Source: CAVSWN01 sp046728115
GTDB taxonomy: Bacteria > Acidobacteriota > Vicinamibacteria > Vicinamibacterales > CAVVIG01
Direction of reading: 5' to 3'
Length of the DNA: 29,453 nucleotides
NCBI GenBank assembly: GCA_046728115.1
Contig: JBKPDW010000282.1
Coordinates: 1 to 29,453, forward strand
Below are positions 1 to 7,506 of this stretch, piece after piece. Both the position numbers and the translations under genes were made by a program. Positions within the stretch are counted from its first letter, which is position 1. Each line of letters begins with the position of its first letter. The notes under the pieces were generated by a model. That model ran no database searches and had not been told where the DNA came from. It was given only the letters and a program-made list of their open reading frames with translations.

Positions 1-107
1 GAGCAGGCCGCAGTCGCCTGACTCACGTTAACCGCCCTCCGAGAATCCCGGTACGATTCACCGATGATTGTTGCGAGCAATAGGGTTCGCTTCGGGACGC
101 GATGCAT
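1..107 (-). CDS. 5' end of a leftward gene running off the window, product unknown
   Basis: An open frame begins with ATG at 107-105 and has no stop to the window edge (about 35 codons). A good ribosome binding site, AAAGGAG, lies about 7 nt before the ATG, which is the main reason to believe it. The predicted N-terminus, MHRVPKRTLLLATIIGES, has a basic start and a short hydrophobic run, so it could be a weak export signal, but too little is visible to name a family. It would be transcribed in the same direction as the porin at 447-1862, with the RND-pump scrap in between. Confidence 0.4.
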   Translation of the reverse strand, partial: MHRVPKRTLLLATIIGESYRDSRRAVNVSQATAAC

Positions 108-245
108 GACTTGTCTCCTTTGGGTCTGCTTCCCTCTGCTCCCTAACGCGACATTGCCGCTCGAACCCAGCAACCACCTGTTGGTCGTAAGAAATCCATG
201 AAAGTTTGACGTTGTGTCGCGCGCGTTGCTGATTTCCCGAGGTAA

Positions 246-390
246 CGTCGTCAACGAGCCAGGTCGGCCGACCTGATGACGGCACCGACACCACCGGGTT
301 CTTCAACACCGAATACTTCGTCAGTCTGAAGGCGAAGGAAGAGTGGCGCCCGGGTTCCACGGGAACAAGGAGGAACTGATCAGAGACGTG
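246..390 (+). pseudogene. fragment of a heavy-metal RND efflux pump (CzcA/CusA type)
   Basis: Reading from 275, the plus strand encodes DDGTDTTGFFNTEYFVSLK followed by AKEEWRP. This closely matches, from memory, the pore-domain segment of HME-type RND pumps of the CzcA family. At 353-354 the frame breaks by one base and the homologous reading resumes as FHGNKEELI at 355-381. A second break near 253 separates an upstream VV from TSQVGRP. After about 390 the similarity is lost. A normal CzcA is over 1000 residues; only about 45 codons remain, in three frames, so this is a decayed fragment. No pump partner gene is present nearby. The opposite-strand open frame over 58-432 is a shadow of this relic. 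Confidence 0.75.
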
Positions 391-446
391 GCCGCCGGGC
401 GCGATCAGATGACGAATCCGTTGTCCGAACACCGGTCACGTGGGCG

Positions 447-1862
447 CTACAATTCGACGTGCAGACGCGCGCCCCACACCAGGACCGGACCGCGATCGCG
501 GTTGTAGCCCGGATTGCCGATGTGCTGCACGTCGGCGCTGGCGAATAGACCCCGCCAGAGATGCGCCGTGTAGTACACCTCGATGATCCGTTCGCGTCCG
601 TAGGTCAACGCACCATCGCCCAGGAGAAACCCGGTTCCACCGAGCGCCAGATAGTGCTGGTGGTCTTCTGAGAGACCGTTGGTTACGAAGGCTCCGCCGA
701 CCTTGTCACCGGGTCGCTTCCAGCGCACGCCGACGTAATCGGCTCCGAACTGCGCCGTGTTGCTCACTTCGGTATATGCGAAGGATTCGAAATGCGGCTC
801 GTTCCAACCCACTCGCGCAAACGTACGCAGCTCCGACGTTACTGGCTGCTCGGCGTTCGCCCCGAACCCATACTTGACGCGTCCTTGCTGACGCGTGTTC
901 TCGATCGTGGGCACCCGGTCGATGCCACCGTCGAAGCGCTGCACGGCCTGGCGATAATCGCCCATATTCGCGTGATTGGCATAGGACAGCAGGCGGAGCA
1001 TGCCGCTTCGTTGACCAATCCCACGCGTGTGGACCTCGACCTCGACATTCTCCGCGCGCGCTCGGCTGATATTCCAGTCGAGCGCCAGGCCATTGGCCAC
1101 TTTCGGCATCAGCATCTCGCCAAACCGAATCGCCCACCCTCGGTCGTGATATTCGACCACGACGCCCCACGTGTACCCGCGGGTATCCGCTGCGTAGTCG
1201 TACGCGCCGTCGTTATCCACGGTCCAGTTCATGAATTGCAGATGGCTGTCGCTGCCGACCGCATTCAGATCGAAGAAATCGGCTGTGCCGAATTTGCCGG
1301 CATGGACGTCGATCCGTCGGGTGGGTACCGTGTTCGCAAGCGACAAGGGCGAGGGCTCGACGGTCGTTTGGGCCGACCCAAGCGCGAACGTGTGATGCAG
1401 CATCACGCGAGCGACGTACGGCGTCGCGCCGAGCTGGGGATTGCGCACGACGTCCAAGTCCGTGAAACCTGCGAGCCCAAGCGCATCGCTGATGCCACGA
1501 CCGCCGGCACTCTCGACGTCGAAGATGATTTCAAAATGGTCGGTAACTCTCAGGCCTGTGAACAGCGTCAACAGGGTCGACGTCGCTTGCTCGAACGTAG
1601 GACGCAGGCTGTGGTCGCCGGAATACGCTGCAAGAAACGCGGCGTGCGTCTGAAAGATGATGTTCATCTGCCCAGAGAGCCAAACGCGATCGGTACCGTG
1701 CTGCATGAACATCGTCGTGGGTTCGGCGCGGTCGGGCGTGACGGAGGCGTTCTGCGCTGATGCAGCGGACGCCCACGAAAGGGACACGATTGAGACGAGC
1801 CTGACAGCGCGGATAGCGGCGGTCGCAGGCAATGTCAAAACGAGCTTTCGATGCATTCCCAT
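447..1862 (-). CDS. carbohydrate-selective porin, OprB family (outer membrane)
   Basis: The product is 471 residues from the ATG at 1862. The first ~37 residues form a signal peptide (basic start, hydrophobic run ending ASAASAQ). The mature part begins with an OprB-like segment around NIIFQTHAAFLAAYSG, followed by the ESAGGRGISDALGLAGFTD block and alternating beta-strand patterns rich in Tyr, Trp and Gly to the C-terminal strand ending HVEL. This resembles acidobacterial carbohydrate porins, expected to form an outer-membrane barrel for sugar or small-solute uptake; the substrate cannot be read. The frame continues 20 codons upstream, but those residues do not look like a signal sequence, so the internal Met is preferred (MGMHRK; the Met two codons later is also possible). 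It diverges from the TetR operon, whose palindrome lies about 70 nt upstream. Confidence 0.8.
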   Translation of the reverse strand: MGMHRKLVLTLPATAAIRAVRLVSIVSLSWASAASAQNASVTPDRAEPTTMFMQHGTDRVWLSGQMNIIFQTHAAFLAAYSGDHSLRPTFEQATSTLLTLFTGLRVTDHFEIIFDVESAGGRGISDALGLAGFTDLDVVRNPQLGATPYVARVMLHHTFALGSAQTTVEPSPLSLANTVPTRRIDVHAGKFGTADFFDLNAVGSDSHLQFMNWTVDNDGAYDYAADTRGYTWGVVVEYHDRGWAIRFGEMLMPKVANGLALDWNISRARAENVEVEVHTRGIGQRSGMLRLLSYANHANMGDYRQAVQRFDGGIDRVPTIENTRQQGRVKYGFGANAEQPVTSELRTFARVGWNEPHFESFAYTEVSNTAQFGADYVGVRWKRPGDKVGGAFVTNGLSEDHQHYLALGGTGFLLGDGALTYGRERIIEVYYTAHLWRGLFASADVQHIGNPGYNRDRGPVLVWGARLHVEL

Positions 1863-1901
1863 GCATCGACGATTATCGGTCACAGGCGGCGAACCTGGGA
1901 C

Positions 1902-1949
1902 TTGACAGCGGCGCCACGACAATTTATAGTGTACCGAACGTTCGGTACA
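1902..1949 (+). promoter_or_regulatory. promoter with overlapping TetR-type operator
   Basis: TTGACA at 1902-1907 and TATAGT at 1925-1930 are separated by 17 nt, a near-consensus housekeeping promoter. TGTACCGAACGTTCGGTACA at 1930-1949 is a perfect 20-bp palindrome that begins on the last base of the -10 and covers the expected start site (~1937). Such GC-centred palindromes are typical TetR-family operators, and the third gene of the operon encodes a TetR protein, so negative autoregulation is inferred. The same site could also affect the divergent porin. Confidence 0.85.
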
Positions 1950-1975
1950 TACGCTCTGGCCAAAAGGAGGCAGTC

Positions 1976-2356
1976 ATGTCGCCACGAAAAACCGCCATCG
2001 TCGTCCTTTCAGACCCACAGGGGGGAGAAGAAGCGCTCGGCCGTCTCTTCAACGCGCTGGCCGCGACCTACGATTTCAAGCAGAAGCATGACGACGTCCA
2101 ACTGATCTTTCAGGGGACCGGGACGCGATGGACGGGACTGGTGACCAAGCCCGATCACCCGGTGCACGCGCTCTACAAGGCCGTCGAGGACAAGGTCGCC
2201 GGCGTGTCCGCCGGCTGCGCTGACGTCTTCGGCGCCCGCACCGATGCCGAACAGAACGGCTTCTCTCTGATCACGGCCAACGCCGTACCTGGAACGTCCG
2301 GACTTCCGAGCCTCGCGACCTACGCAGCTGACGGCTACACGATACTGACGTTCTGA
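1976..2356 (+). CDS. DsrE-family-like small protein
   Basis: The product is 126 residues from the ATG at 1976, with AAGGAGG at 1964-1970 ideally placed 5 nt upstream. The sequence TAIVVLSDPQGGEEALGRLFNALAATYDF fits the DsrE/F fold: a first beta strand, an early 'DP..G' loop, and helices with 'ALYKAVEDKV' before a 'GCADVFGARTDAE' segment with one Cys. DsrE-like proteins take part in sulfur relay or have unknown redox roles. Only Cys in the GCADVF segment is obvious as a candidate reactive residue. It is the first gene after the palindrome-controlled promoter and is followed directly by a PNPOx-like gene and tetR, suggesting a small redox or detoxification operon. The specific function is not known. 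Confidence 0.7.
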   Translation: MSPRKTAIVVLSDPQGGEEALGRLFNALAATYDFKQKHDDVQLIFQGTGTRWTGLVTKPDHPVHALYKAVEDKVAGVSAGCADVFGARTDAEQNGFSLITANAVPGTSGLPSLATYAADGYTILTF

Positions 2357-2418
2357 ACGAGGTTGAGCCGAGGAGGTGTTACGAGAGCACCCAACCATTC
2401 CACGACGGCGAAATCGCC

Positions 2419-3315
2419 GTGCAGGAGCGCGCCGGCGAACGTGACATCGCGCAGCGGCACGGCGCCGCTATCTCGTCCCGGATCGTCCCTGGCGCGCTGC
2501 CGTTTCTGGCGCGGCAGCGTCTCGTGGCGGTCTCTGCCGCCGGAGACGACGGGCACCTGTGGACGTCGGTATGGTGTGGGGAACCAGGCTTCGTCCACAG
2601 CGCGGACGGTCAGCGGGTGCGCATCCACGCTTCGTTAATGGCCGCGTCTCTCGACGATCCCGTGCTGCGCCGCCTGGCGATCGGGCGCGACTTGGGAATC
2701 CTTGCCATCGAGTTCGCATCTCGACGTCGCCTCCGCATCAGCGGGACGATCGAGGGCCTCTCTGCCGACGAAATCGGCGTTCTCGTCCGCGAAAGCGTTC
2801 CCAATTGCCCCAAGTACATCCAGCGGCGCCACCCACACGAAGTCTCCACGCCGCAAGCGACGCGAGGACCCAGTGAATGTGGGCTTACGCTGGATGAGGA
2901 ACGCCGAGCGGTGCTCGAGCGCGCGGATACGGTTTTCGTCGGAAGCCTTCATCCAGCGCGCGGGGTGGATACCTCGCACAGAGGCGGCGAACCAGGTTTC
3001 ATTCATGTCGTCGACGCAACAACGGTGCGTATTCCCGACTACCCTGGGAACAGCATGTTCATGACGCTGGGCAACTACGCGACCGATTCCCGAGCGAGCC
3101 TGGCCGCGCTCGATTTCGAACGCGGCCGGGTCGTCGCGTTTTCGGGCTCGGCGCGGCTTTGCTTCGGCGTCGAGAGTCCGCAGCACCCGACTGGCGGCAC
3201 CGGCCGATACTGGGACTTTACAGTACGAGCGTGGATTCAATTCGAGCTGCCGTCCGCGCTTCACTGGGAGCTGCTCGATTCATCACCTTTCAATCCGACT
3301 ACATCGCGGAAATGA
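2419..3315 (+). CDS. pyridoxamine 5'-phosphate oxidase-like FMN-binding split-barrel protein
   Basis: The frame encodes a PNPOx-like protein. Recognisable blocks are VQERAGERD near the start, FLARQRLVAVSAAGDDGHLWTS (written here only as a landmark around 2503-2568), GEPGFVH, RRRLRISG, and NCPKYIQRR at about 2806-2830. A second GEPGFIH block follows at ~2989, then a Phe/Gly-rich C-terminal part. This double GxPGF pattern is known from PNPOx-like flavoproteins of unknown substrate. The start is uncertain. The conserved N-terminal motif PFHDGE is in frame at 2395-2412, upstream of the first usable codon (GTG 2419), and a strong AGGAGG at 2371-2376 is followed by no in-frame ATG, GTG or TTG. The stop overlaps the tetR start as ATGA (3312-3315), implying translational coupling. 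Confidence 0.75.
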   Translation: MQERAGERDIAQRHGAAISSRIVPGALPFLARQRLVAVSAAGDDGHLWTSVWCGEPGFVHSADGQRVRIHASLMAASLDDPVLRRLAIGRDLGILAIEFASRRRLRISGTIEGLSADEIGVLVRESVPNCPKYIQRRHPHEVSTPQATRGPSECGLTLDEERRAVLERADTVFVGSLHPARGVDTSHRGGEPGFIHVVDATTVRIPDYPGNSMFMTLGNYATDSRASLAALDFERGRVVAFSGSARLCFGVESPQHPTGGTGRYWDFTVRAWIQFELPSALHWELLDSSPFNPTTSRK

Positions 3316-3902
3316 TAAGGTCGTGGTCGATGCCGACGCCTCTCCTGAGCAAACCCGATATGCTCGACCGCCTCATGGATCTCTTCCGCGACAAGGGATT
3401 CGACGGCGCGTCCTTGTCTGACATTTCCGAAGCGACTGGTCTTGGCAAGTCGAGCTTGTACCACCACTTTCCGAACGGCAAAGAGGAGATCGCGCTCGAG
3501 GTGCTGGGGCATCTCGAGGAACAACTCGAGCGGGCGCTCTTCGAACCCCTGCGGTCGGGCGGGCCGCCTGGAAAAAGGCTCGATCGGATGCTCGACACGA
3601 TCGATCGCTTCTACGAAGGCGGGAAAAAGGCGTGTCTGCTCGAGCGGCTGTGCGCGAGCGTCGATGCCAAACGGTTTCGGCGCCCCCTCGGCCGTGCCTT
3701 CAATACCTGGATCGAGGCGGTCGAAGCGCTGGGCGTCGAGTCTGGACTTCCTCGCGCGATCGCGCGACTCCGCGCGGAAGATATGGTGGTCCGAATCGAA
3801 GGCGCCCTCGTCGTGTGCGCCGGCACGGGCGACACCAGCATCTTTGCACGCGCGATTCGCGATCTCCGCGAGAGCGTCCTGGCTCCGCTCCCGCGGCGGT
3901 GA
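3312..3902 (+). CDS. TetR/AcrR family repressor
   Basis: The product is 196 residues from the ATG at 3312, which overlaps the preceding stop by 4 nt; an internal ATG at 3330 is the alternative. The N-terminus holds a classic TetR DNA-binding domain: LDRLMDLFRDKGFDGASL, then ISEATGLGKSSLYHHFPNGKEE, with the helix-turn-helix around residues 34-56. The remainder, about 130 mostly helical residues, is the ligand and dimer domain and resembles the LmrA/YxaF type. Placement as the last gene of a three-gene unit whose promoter carries a perfect 20-bp palindrome supports autoregulation of the DsrE-like and PNPOx-like genes. The inducing ligand is not evident. The link between this protein and the palindrome is inference. 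Confidence 0.9.
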   Translation: MIRSWSMPTPLLSKPDMLDRLMDLFRDKGFDGASLSDISEATGLGKSSLYHHFPNGKEEIALEVLGHLEEQLERALFEPLRSGGPPGKRLDRMLDTIDRFYEGGKKACLLERLCASVDAKRFRRPLGRAFNTWIEAVEALGVESGLPRAIARLRAEDMVVRIEGALVVCAGTGDTSIFARAIRDLRESVLAPLPRR

Positions 3903-3954
3903 CGCGCCGCCACGACTTCCCTCCTCGCGTGCCTCTCCCTTGAGCGCCGGGCTT

Positions 3955-3979
3955 ATTTGTTTTAGTGTATAGAACAAAT
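3955..3979 (+). promoter_or_regulatory. inverted repeat and -10 element directly before padR
   Basis: ATTTGTT (3955-3961) and AACAAAT (3973-3979) form a 7-bp inverted repeat with an 11-nt spacer, so the right arm runs into the ATG. Within the spacer is TATAGA (3968-3973), a plausible -10 only 4 nt before the start codon. This suggests a leaderless padR transcript that its own product could block. No convincing -35 is seen. Confidence 0.55.
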
Positions 3980-4310
3980 GCCTCGAGGCGAACTCCTGGG
4001 CTCGCTGGAACATATCGTTCTCCTCGCGGTCCTGCGGCTTGGAAACAACGCCTACGGGATGACGGTTCGCCGCGAAATCGAGGCACGCACAGGAAGGAAT
4101 CTGTCGATCGGCGCCGTGTACGCGACGCTCGAACGGCTGCAGGGAAAAGGCTACGTCAGTTCCTTCACCGGCGAACCCACGAGCGAGCGAGGAGGCCGCG
4201 CCAAGCGACACTTCCGCATCGAGGCCGCCGGACAGGAGGCGCTACGCGCATCTCAGCGGGCAATTCGGAGCATGAGTGTCGGCGTGAAAGCCGGCTGGAG
4301 GACGACGTGA
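3978..4310 (+). CDS. PadR family transcriptional regulator
   Basis: The product is 110 residues. It opens with LGSLEHIVLLAVLRLGNNAYGMTVRREIE, continues with the PadR signature GAVYATLERLQGKGYV, and has a short wing containing RGGRAKRHFRIEAAGQEAL. This is the winged-helix PadR fold with a reduced C-terminal helix, the small type that usually sits beside ADOP permeases in Acidobacteriota. No ribosome binding site is visible, consistent with a leaderless message. The stop overlaps the next gene's GTG (4307-4310). The downstream partner is not a full permease but a short membrane protein. Confidence 0.9.
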   Translation: MPRGELLGSLEHIVLLAVLRLGNNAYGMTVRREIEARTGRNLSIGAVYATLERLQGKGYVSSFTGEPTSERGGRAKRHFRIEAAGQEALRASQRAIRSMSVGVKAGWRTT

Positions 4311-4867
4311 GCCAGGACGTGCCACCGCGCCTCGCGAGCAGCGTGCTGCAGTGCGTACTCTCCGACAGGGATCGCGAACCGGTCATGGGCGATCTGATCG
4401 AGGAGTATGCATTTCGGCTTCGGCGAACCACCCGCGCCTCGGCTCACCTGTGGTATTGGCGCCAAACATATCGATCCGTGATTGCACTGCTCTGGTCTTA
4501 TGCCAGACAGAGGCGCTGGGGCAGCACGGTCGGCATAGCGCTCGCGATCTACATCGGCGTTGGACTTGTTGAATCCCTCGCCGATGGAGCGTTGTCGATG
4601 CTGCTGCGTCTGGATGGGATCAGCACCAACGTCCTGCGCATGGTTATCGGCCTTCTGACATTGGTACTGGGAGGCTTTGTCGCGAACCGGGTCCGCCCTG
4701 GAACGGCGAATGTTCTGGCGGCAATGGTGCTCGTAGCGGTTCTCCTTCTGATGATCGCGCTGCCGCACAGCGTCCCGCTCTGGTATCAACTCGCGTTTCT
4801 GATCTTCGGTCCTGTCGCGTCGTTGGCTGGCGGAGCCGTTTTTCCGAAAGCACGGAGAACAGTATGA
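4307..4867 (+). CDS. small membrane protein with ADOP-prefix-like N-terminus
   Basis: The product is 186 residues from GTG 4307, overlapping padR by 4 nt (GTGA). The first ~55 residues read PPRLASSVLQCVL and DREPVMGDLIEEYAFR, resembling the cytoplasmic 'permease prefix' helix pair seen at the N-terminus of many ADOP permeases. A basic WYWRQTYRS stretch follows. Four hydrophobic segments then appear at roughly residues 70-92, 101-122, 130-150 and 155-178, predicting a four-helix inner-membrane protein. There is no MacB-like periplasmic domain or FtsX core, so it is not a transporter of that class. It is co-transcribed with padR and a DinB-like gene. Its role is unknown; a membrane partner or sensor for the PadR protein is speculative. 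Confidence 0.7.
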   Translation: MSQDVPPRLASSVLQCVLSDRDREPVMGDLIEEYAFRLRRTTRASAHLWYWRQTYRSVIALLWSYARQRRWGSTVGIALAIYIGVGLVESLADGALSMLLRLDGISTNVLRMVIGLLTLVLGGFVANRVRPGTANVLAAMVLVAVLLLMIALPHSVPLWYQLAFLIFGPVASLAGGAVFPKARRTV

Positions 4868-5376
4868 ACAGGCAGGAACTCCTGGCGAGGCGCGATTACT
4901 TCAACCTTGTGCACGCCGTCACCCTGCGCGCAATTGGCGCTCTCGCCGACGATGAACTCGACTTTCGTCCCCGGTCGGGAATGCGGACACCTCGCGAGCT
5001 CGTCTTTCACATCTACGGTCAGGAAAAGGCGCTCGCGGAGGCGGCAGAACGAGGGCAGTTCACATTGGAATTGGCCAACCGCTCGAACCCCGAGGATGCG
5101 TCAGCCGCGGCAGCGCTGAATGCCCTGTCCACCGTGACCGATGTGCTTGCGTACGCGCAGGAGTGCCACAAGGCAGCCGAGGCAATTTTCAGATCGATGT
5201 CCAACGAGGAAATCGCCCGCCCCGTGGAGTCTCCATTCGGCACTTATCCTGCGTCGCAGTACTTTCTCTTCGCATACGATGAGCATTGGCATCATCGTGG
5301 ACAGCTCTACACGTATCTGAGGCTGCTCGGTAAGGAACCTCCGATGCTGTACGACTATCCGGCTTCGGGCGCCTAA
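4864..5376 (+). CDS. DinB family protein (putative metal-dependent transferase or hydrolase fold)
   Basis: The product is 170 residues from ATG 4864, overlapping the previous stop as ATGA. The four-helix DinB/YfiT pattern is clear: an early helix with LRAIGALADDELDFRP, then RTPRELVFHIYGQE with His49, and a late DEHWHHRGQLYTYLRLLG. Family members usually bind a divalent metal through three histidines, the second being four residues before the His of HRGQ. Here that place is Glu140, with His141 next to it, so the metal site may be altered. Many DinB proteins are thiol transferases or of unknown function. Operon position with padR and a membrane protein suggests a stress- or ligand-responsive unit. 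Confidence 0.85.
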   Translation: MNRQELLARRDYFNLVHAVTLRAIGALADDELDFRPRSGMRTPRELVFHIYGQEKALAEAAERGQFTLELANRSNPEDASAAAALNALSTVTDVLAYAQECHKAAEAIFRSMSNEEIARPVESPFGTYPASQYFLFAYDEHWHHRGQLYTYLRLLGKEPPMLYDYPASGA

Positions 5377-5428
5377 CTAAAGAGGGTCGGCCTTCGGATC
5401 CGTTCGAACGGCTCCTCGTCGATTCACG

Positions 5429-5460
5429 GCGCGTCAGGAGTCCCTACGATCGTGACGCGC
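5429..5460. other. possible hairpin between the DinB and PQQ genes
   Basis: GCGCGTCA (5429-5436) and TGACGCGC (5453-5460) could pair as an 8-bp stem with a 16-nt loop. A separate 12-bp palindrome CCGTTCGAACGG lies at 5400-5411. Neither is followed by a T tract, so a terminator is not claimed; a regulatory site for the downstream dehydrogenase is possible. Confidence 0.3.
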
Positions 5461-5519
5461 ACGCCTCTCACGGATCGTCGAACAACGCGTCGACGTGATC
5501 GTCGCTAACGGAATTTGCC

Positions 5520-7421
5520 ATGATACGCTCTCACGCCGCCGCGTTCGCTGCCGCCACACTCGCTCTTTTCAGCCAAGCGTCGTCGCCGGCGCGGCTTCGC
5601 GACGACTGGCCGTTCTACGGACATGATGCGGGCGGGATGCGCTACTCACCGCTCGCGCAAATCACGGGCCTCAACGTGTCGCGATTGACCGTCGCGTGGA
5701 CGTTTCACACGGGAGATCTGTCCGACGGCGAGCGCGGCAGGAAGCGCGGCGGTTTCGAGACAACGCCGCTCGTGGTCGAACGAATGCTGTATTTGACGAC
5801 GCCGTTCAATCGCGTGATTGCGCTCGATCCCGAGACCGGGAGCCAGAAGTGGGCATACGATCCGATCGTCGATCTGCAAGGCGATTACGGCGATGGGTTG
5901 ATAAACCGCGGCCTGGCGACATGGGTCGATCCGGCGCGGGACGCCGGCACACCATGTCGGCGCCGGCTCTTCGAGGCAACGCTGGACGCCAGGCTCATCG
6001 CGCTGGACGCAGCGACGGGATCCCCGTGCGTCGATTTCGGAGAGAAGGGACAGATCAGCTTGCGCAGCGTGCCGGAGTATCGGGCCGGGTGGTATCACAT
6101 GACGTCACCGCCTGCCGTCATCGATGGTCTTGTGATCGTCGGATCGGCCATCGATGACAACAGTCGCGTTCGGATGGCGACGGGAGTGGTCCGCGCGTTC
6201 GACGCGCGGACGGGCGCACTGCGTTGGTCGTGGGATCCGATGCCACCGAACGTGACCGCCCAGTCCGGCGCCGCCAATGCCTGGTCAGTCATGACTGTCG
6301 ATCCCGAGCGCCATCTCGTCTTCGTGCCGACGGGCAGCGCGAGTCCCGATTACTACGGCGGCTTGCGGCCTGGAGACAACAAGTGGGCGAATTCGATCGT
6401 CGCGCTTCATTCCCAAACGGGGGCTTTCGCGTGGGGCTTTCAACTTGTTCATCATGACTTGTGGGACTATGACACCGCGGCGCCGCCGCTGCTTGCAACG
6501 ATCGTTCGCGACGGACGTCCCGTGCCGGTCGTCGTGCAGGGCAACAAGACCGGGTTTCTGTACGTGCTCAATCGCGACACGGGTGCGCCGGTGTTTCCGG
6601 TGGAAGAGCGTCCGGTGCCGACGAGCGACGTTCCCGGCGAGACTGCGTATCCCACGCAGCCGTTTCCAACCGTGCTTCCCTCTGTCGTACCACAGCACAT
6701 GACGCCCGACGATCTGTGGGGTCCGGATCGCGACGCCTGCCTGGCGTCGATTCGCGACCTGCGAAACGACGGCGTGTTCACACCGCCGAGCCTTCAGGGC
6801 ACACTCGTCATGCCTGGAAACCTGGGCGGCATGAACTGGAGCGGTTACGCGTTCGAACCTCAGCGCCATCTGCTGATCGTGAACGCGAACGTGCTTCCAG
6901 CAAAGGTTCGCATCATTCCCCGGGCCGATTTCAATGATCCCGCTCGTCGAGCGGAAGATGGCGACTACGCGACGCAGGTCGGAGCGCCGTACGGAATGTT
7001 TCGACGGTTCGTTCAGGGACCGTCCGATCTTCCTTGCAATCGTGCCCCGTGGAGCCTGCTGTCTGCGATCGATCTCGAAGCAGGCGCAGTCAAGTGGCAG
7101 GTGCCGCTCGGTTCGATGCAGGGCTTCGGCGGCTCGACGACGCCGGTTCCGCCGGGATCGATCAGTCTCGGCGGCCCCATCGTCACCGCCGGCGGCGTCG
7201 TCTTCATCGGCGGGACGTTCGATCCGTTCCTCCGCGCGTTCGACGTTGAGACCGGCCGCGAATTATGGAAAGGCGCGTTGCCCGCGGCGGGGCACGCCAC
7301 GCCGATGACGTATCAACTGACGCCGACCGGGAAGCAATTCATCGTCATCGCCGCCGGTGGCCACGCGAAGATTTCCGAGGAGCGGCCCGGAGACGCACTG
7401 GTCTCGTTCGCGCTGCGGTAG
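5520..7421 (+). CDS. PQQ-dependent dehydrogenase (quinoprotein), exported
   Basis: The product is 633 residues with a short N-terminal signal sequence (residues 1 to ~24). It is a multi-blade propeller with repeated W-motif patterns such as LDPETGSQKWAYD, LDAATGSPC and FDARTGALRWSWD. Diagnostic quinoprotein segments include WPFYGHDAGGMRYSPL (29-44), the HHDLWDYDTAAPPLL block at 311-325, GNKTGFLYVLNRDTG at 341-355, and a late GGTFDPFLRAFDVETG. Closest memory matches are soluble-domain glucose/quinate-type PQQ dehydrogenases lacking the N-terminal membrane helices, so it should act in the periplasm and pass electrons to a quinone or cytochrome. The sugar or alcohol substrate cannot be assigned. 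No PQQ-synthesis gene or partner cytochrome lies alongside. No good ribosome binding site was seen. Confidence 0.88.
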   Translation: MIRSHAAAFAAATLALFSQASSPARLRDDWPFYGHDAGGMRYSPLAQITGLNVSRLTVAWTFHTGDLSDGERGRKRGGFETTPLVVERMLYLTTPFNRVIALDPETGSQKWAYDPIVDLQGDYGDGLINRGLATWVDPARDAGTPCRRRLFEATLDARLIALDAATGSPCVDFGEKGQISLRSVPEYRAGWYHMTSPPAVIDGLVIVGSAIDDNSRVRMATGVVRAFDARTGALRWSWDPMPPNVTAQSGAANAWSVMTVDPERHLVFVPTGSASPDYYGGLRPGDNKWANSIVALHSQTGAFAWGFQLVHHDLWDYDTAAPPLLATIVRDGRPVPVVVQGNKTGFLYVLNRDTGAPVFPVEERPVPTSDVPGETAYPTQPFPTVLPSVVPQHMTPDDLWGPDRDACLASIRDLRNDGVFTPPSLQGTLVMPGNLGGMNWSGYAFEPQRHLLIVNANVLPAKVRIIPRADFNDPARRAEDGDYATQVGAPYGMFRRFVQGPSDLPCNRAPWSLLSAIDLEAGAVKWQVPLGSMQGFGGSTTPVPPGSISLGGPIVTAGGVVFIGGTFDPFLRAFDVETGRELWKGALPAAGHATPMTYQLTPTGKQFIVIAAGGHAKISEERPGDALVSFALR

Positions 7422-7506
7422 GGCCCGATCCCGACGTCCCCCTGCAGGATCGATCCGGCGTTTCCCGGGCGACAACTCCGGTCGCGATCCTTCCGTCTAA
7501 GTCGGC

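Noticed and set aside
58..432. 124-codon open frame on the minus strand
   Set aside because: It is antisense to the RND relic, whose plus-strand translation matches a known conserved motif; no family resemblance on the minus strand.
3261..4211. 316-codon minus-strand frame over tetR and padR
   Set aside because: Shadow of two well-supported plus-strand regulator genes.
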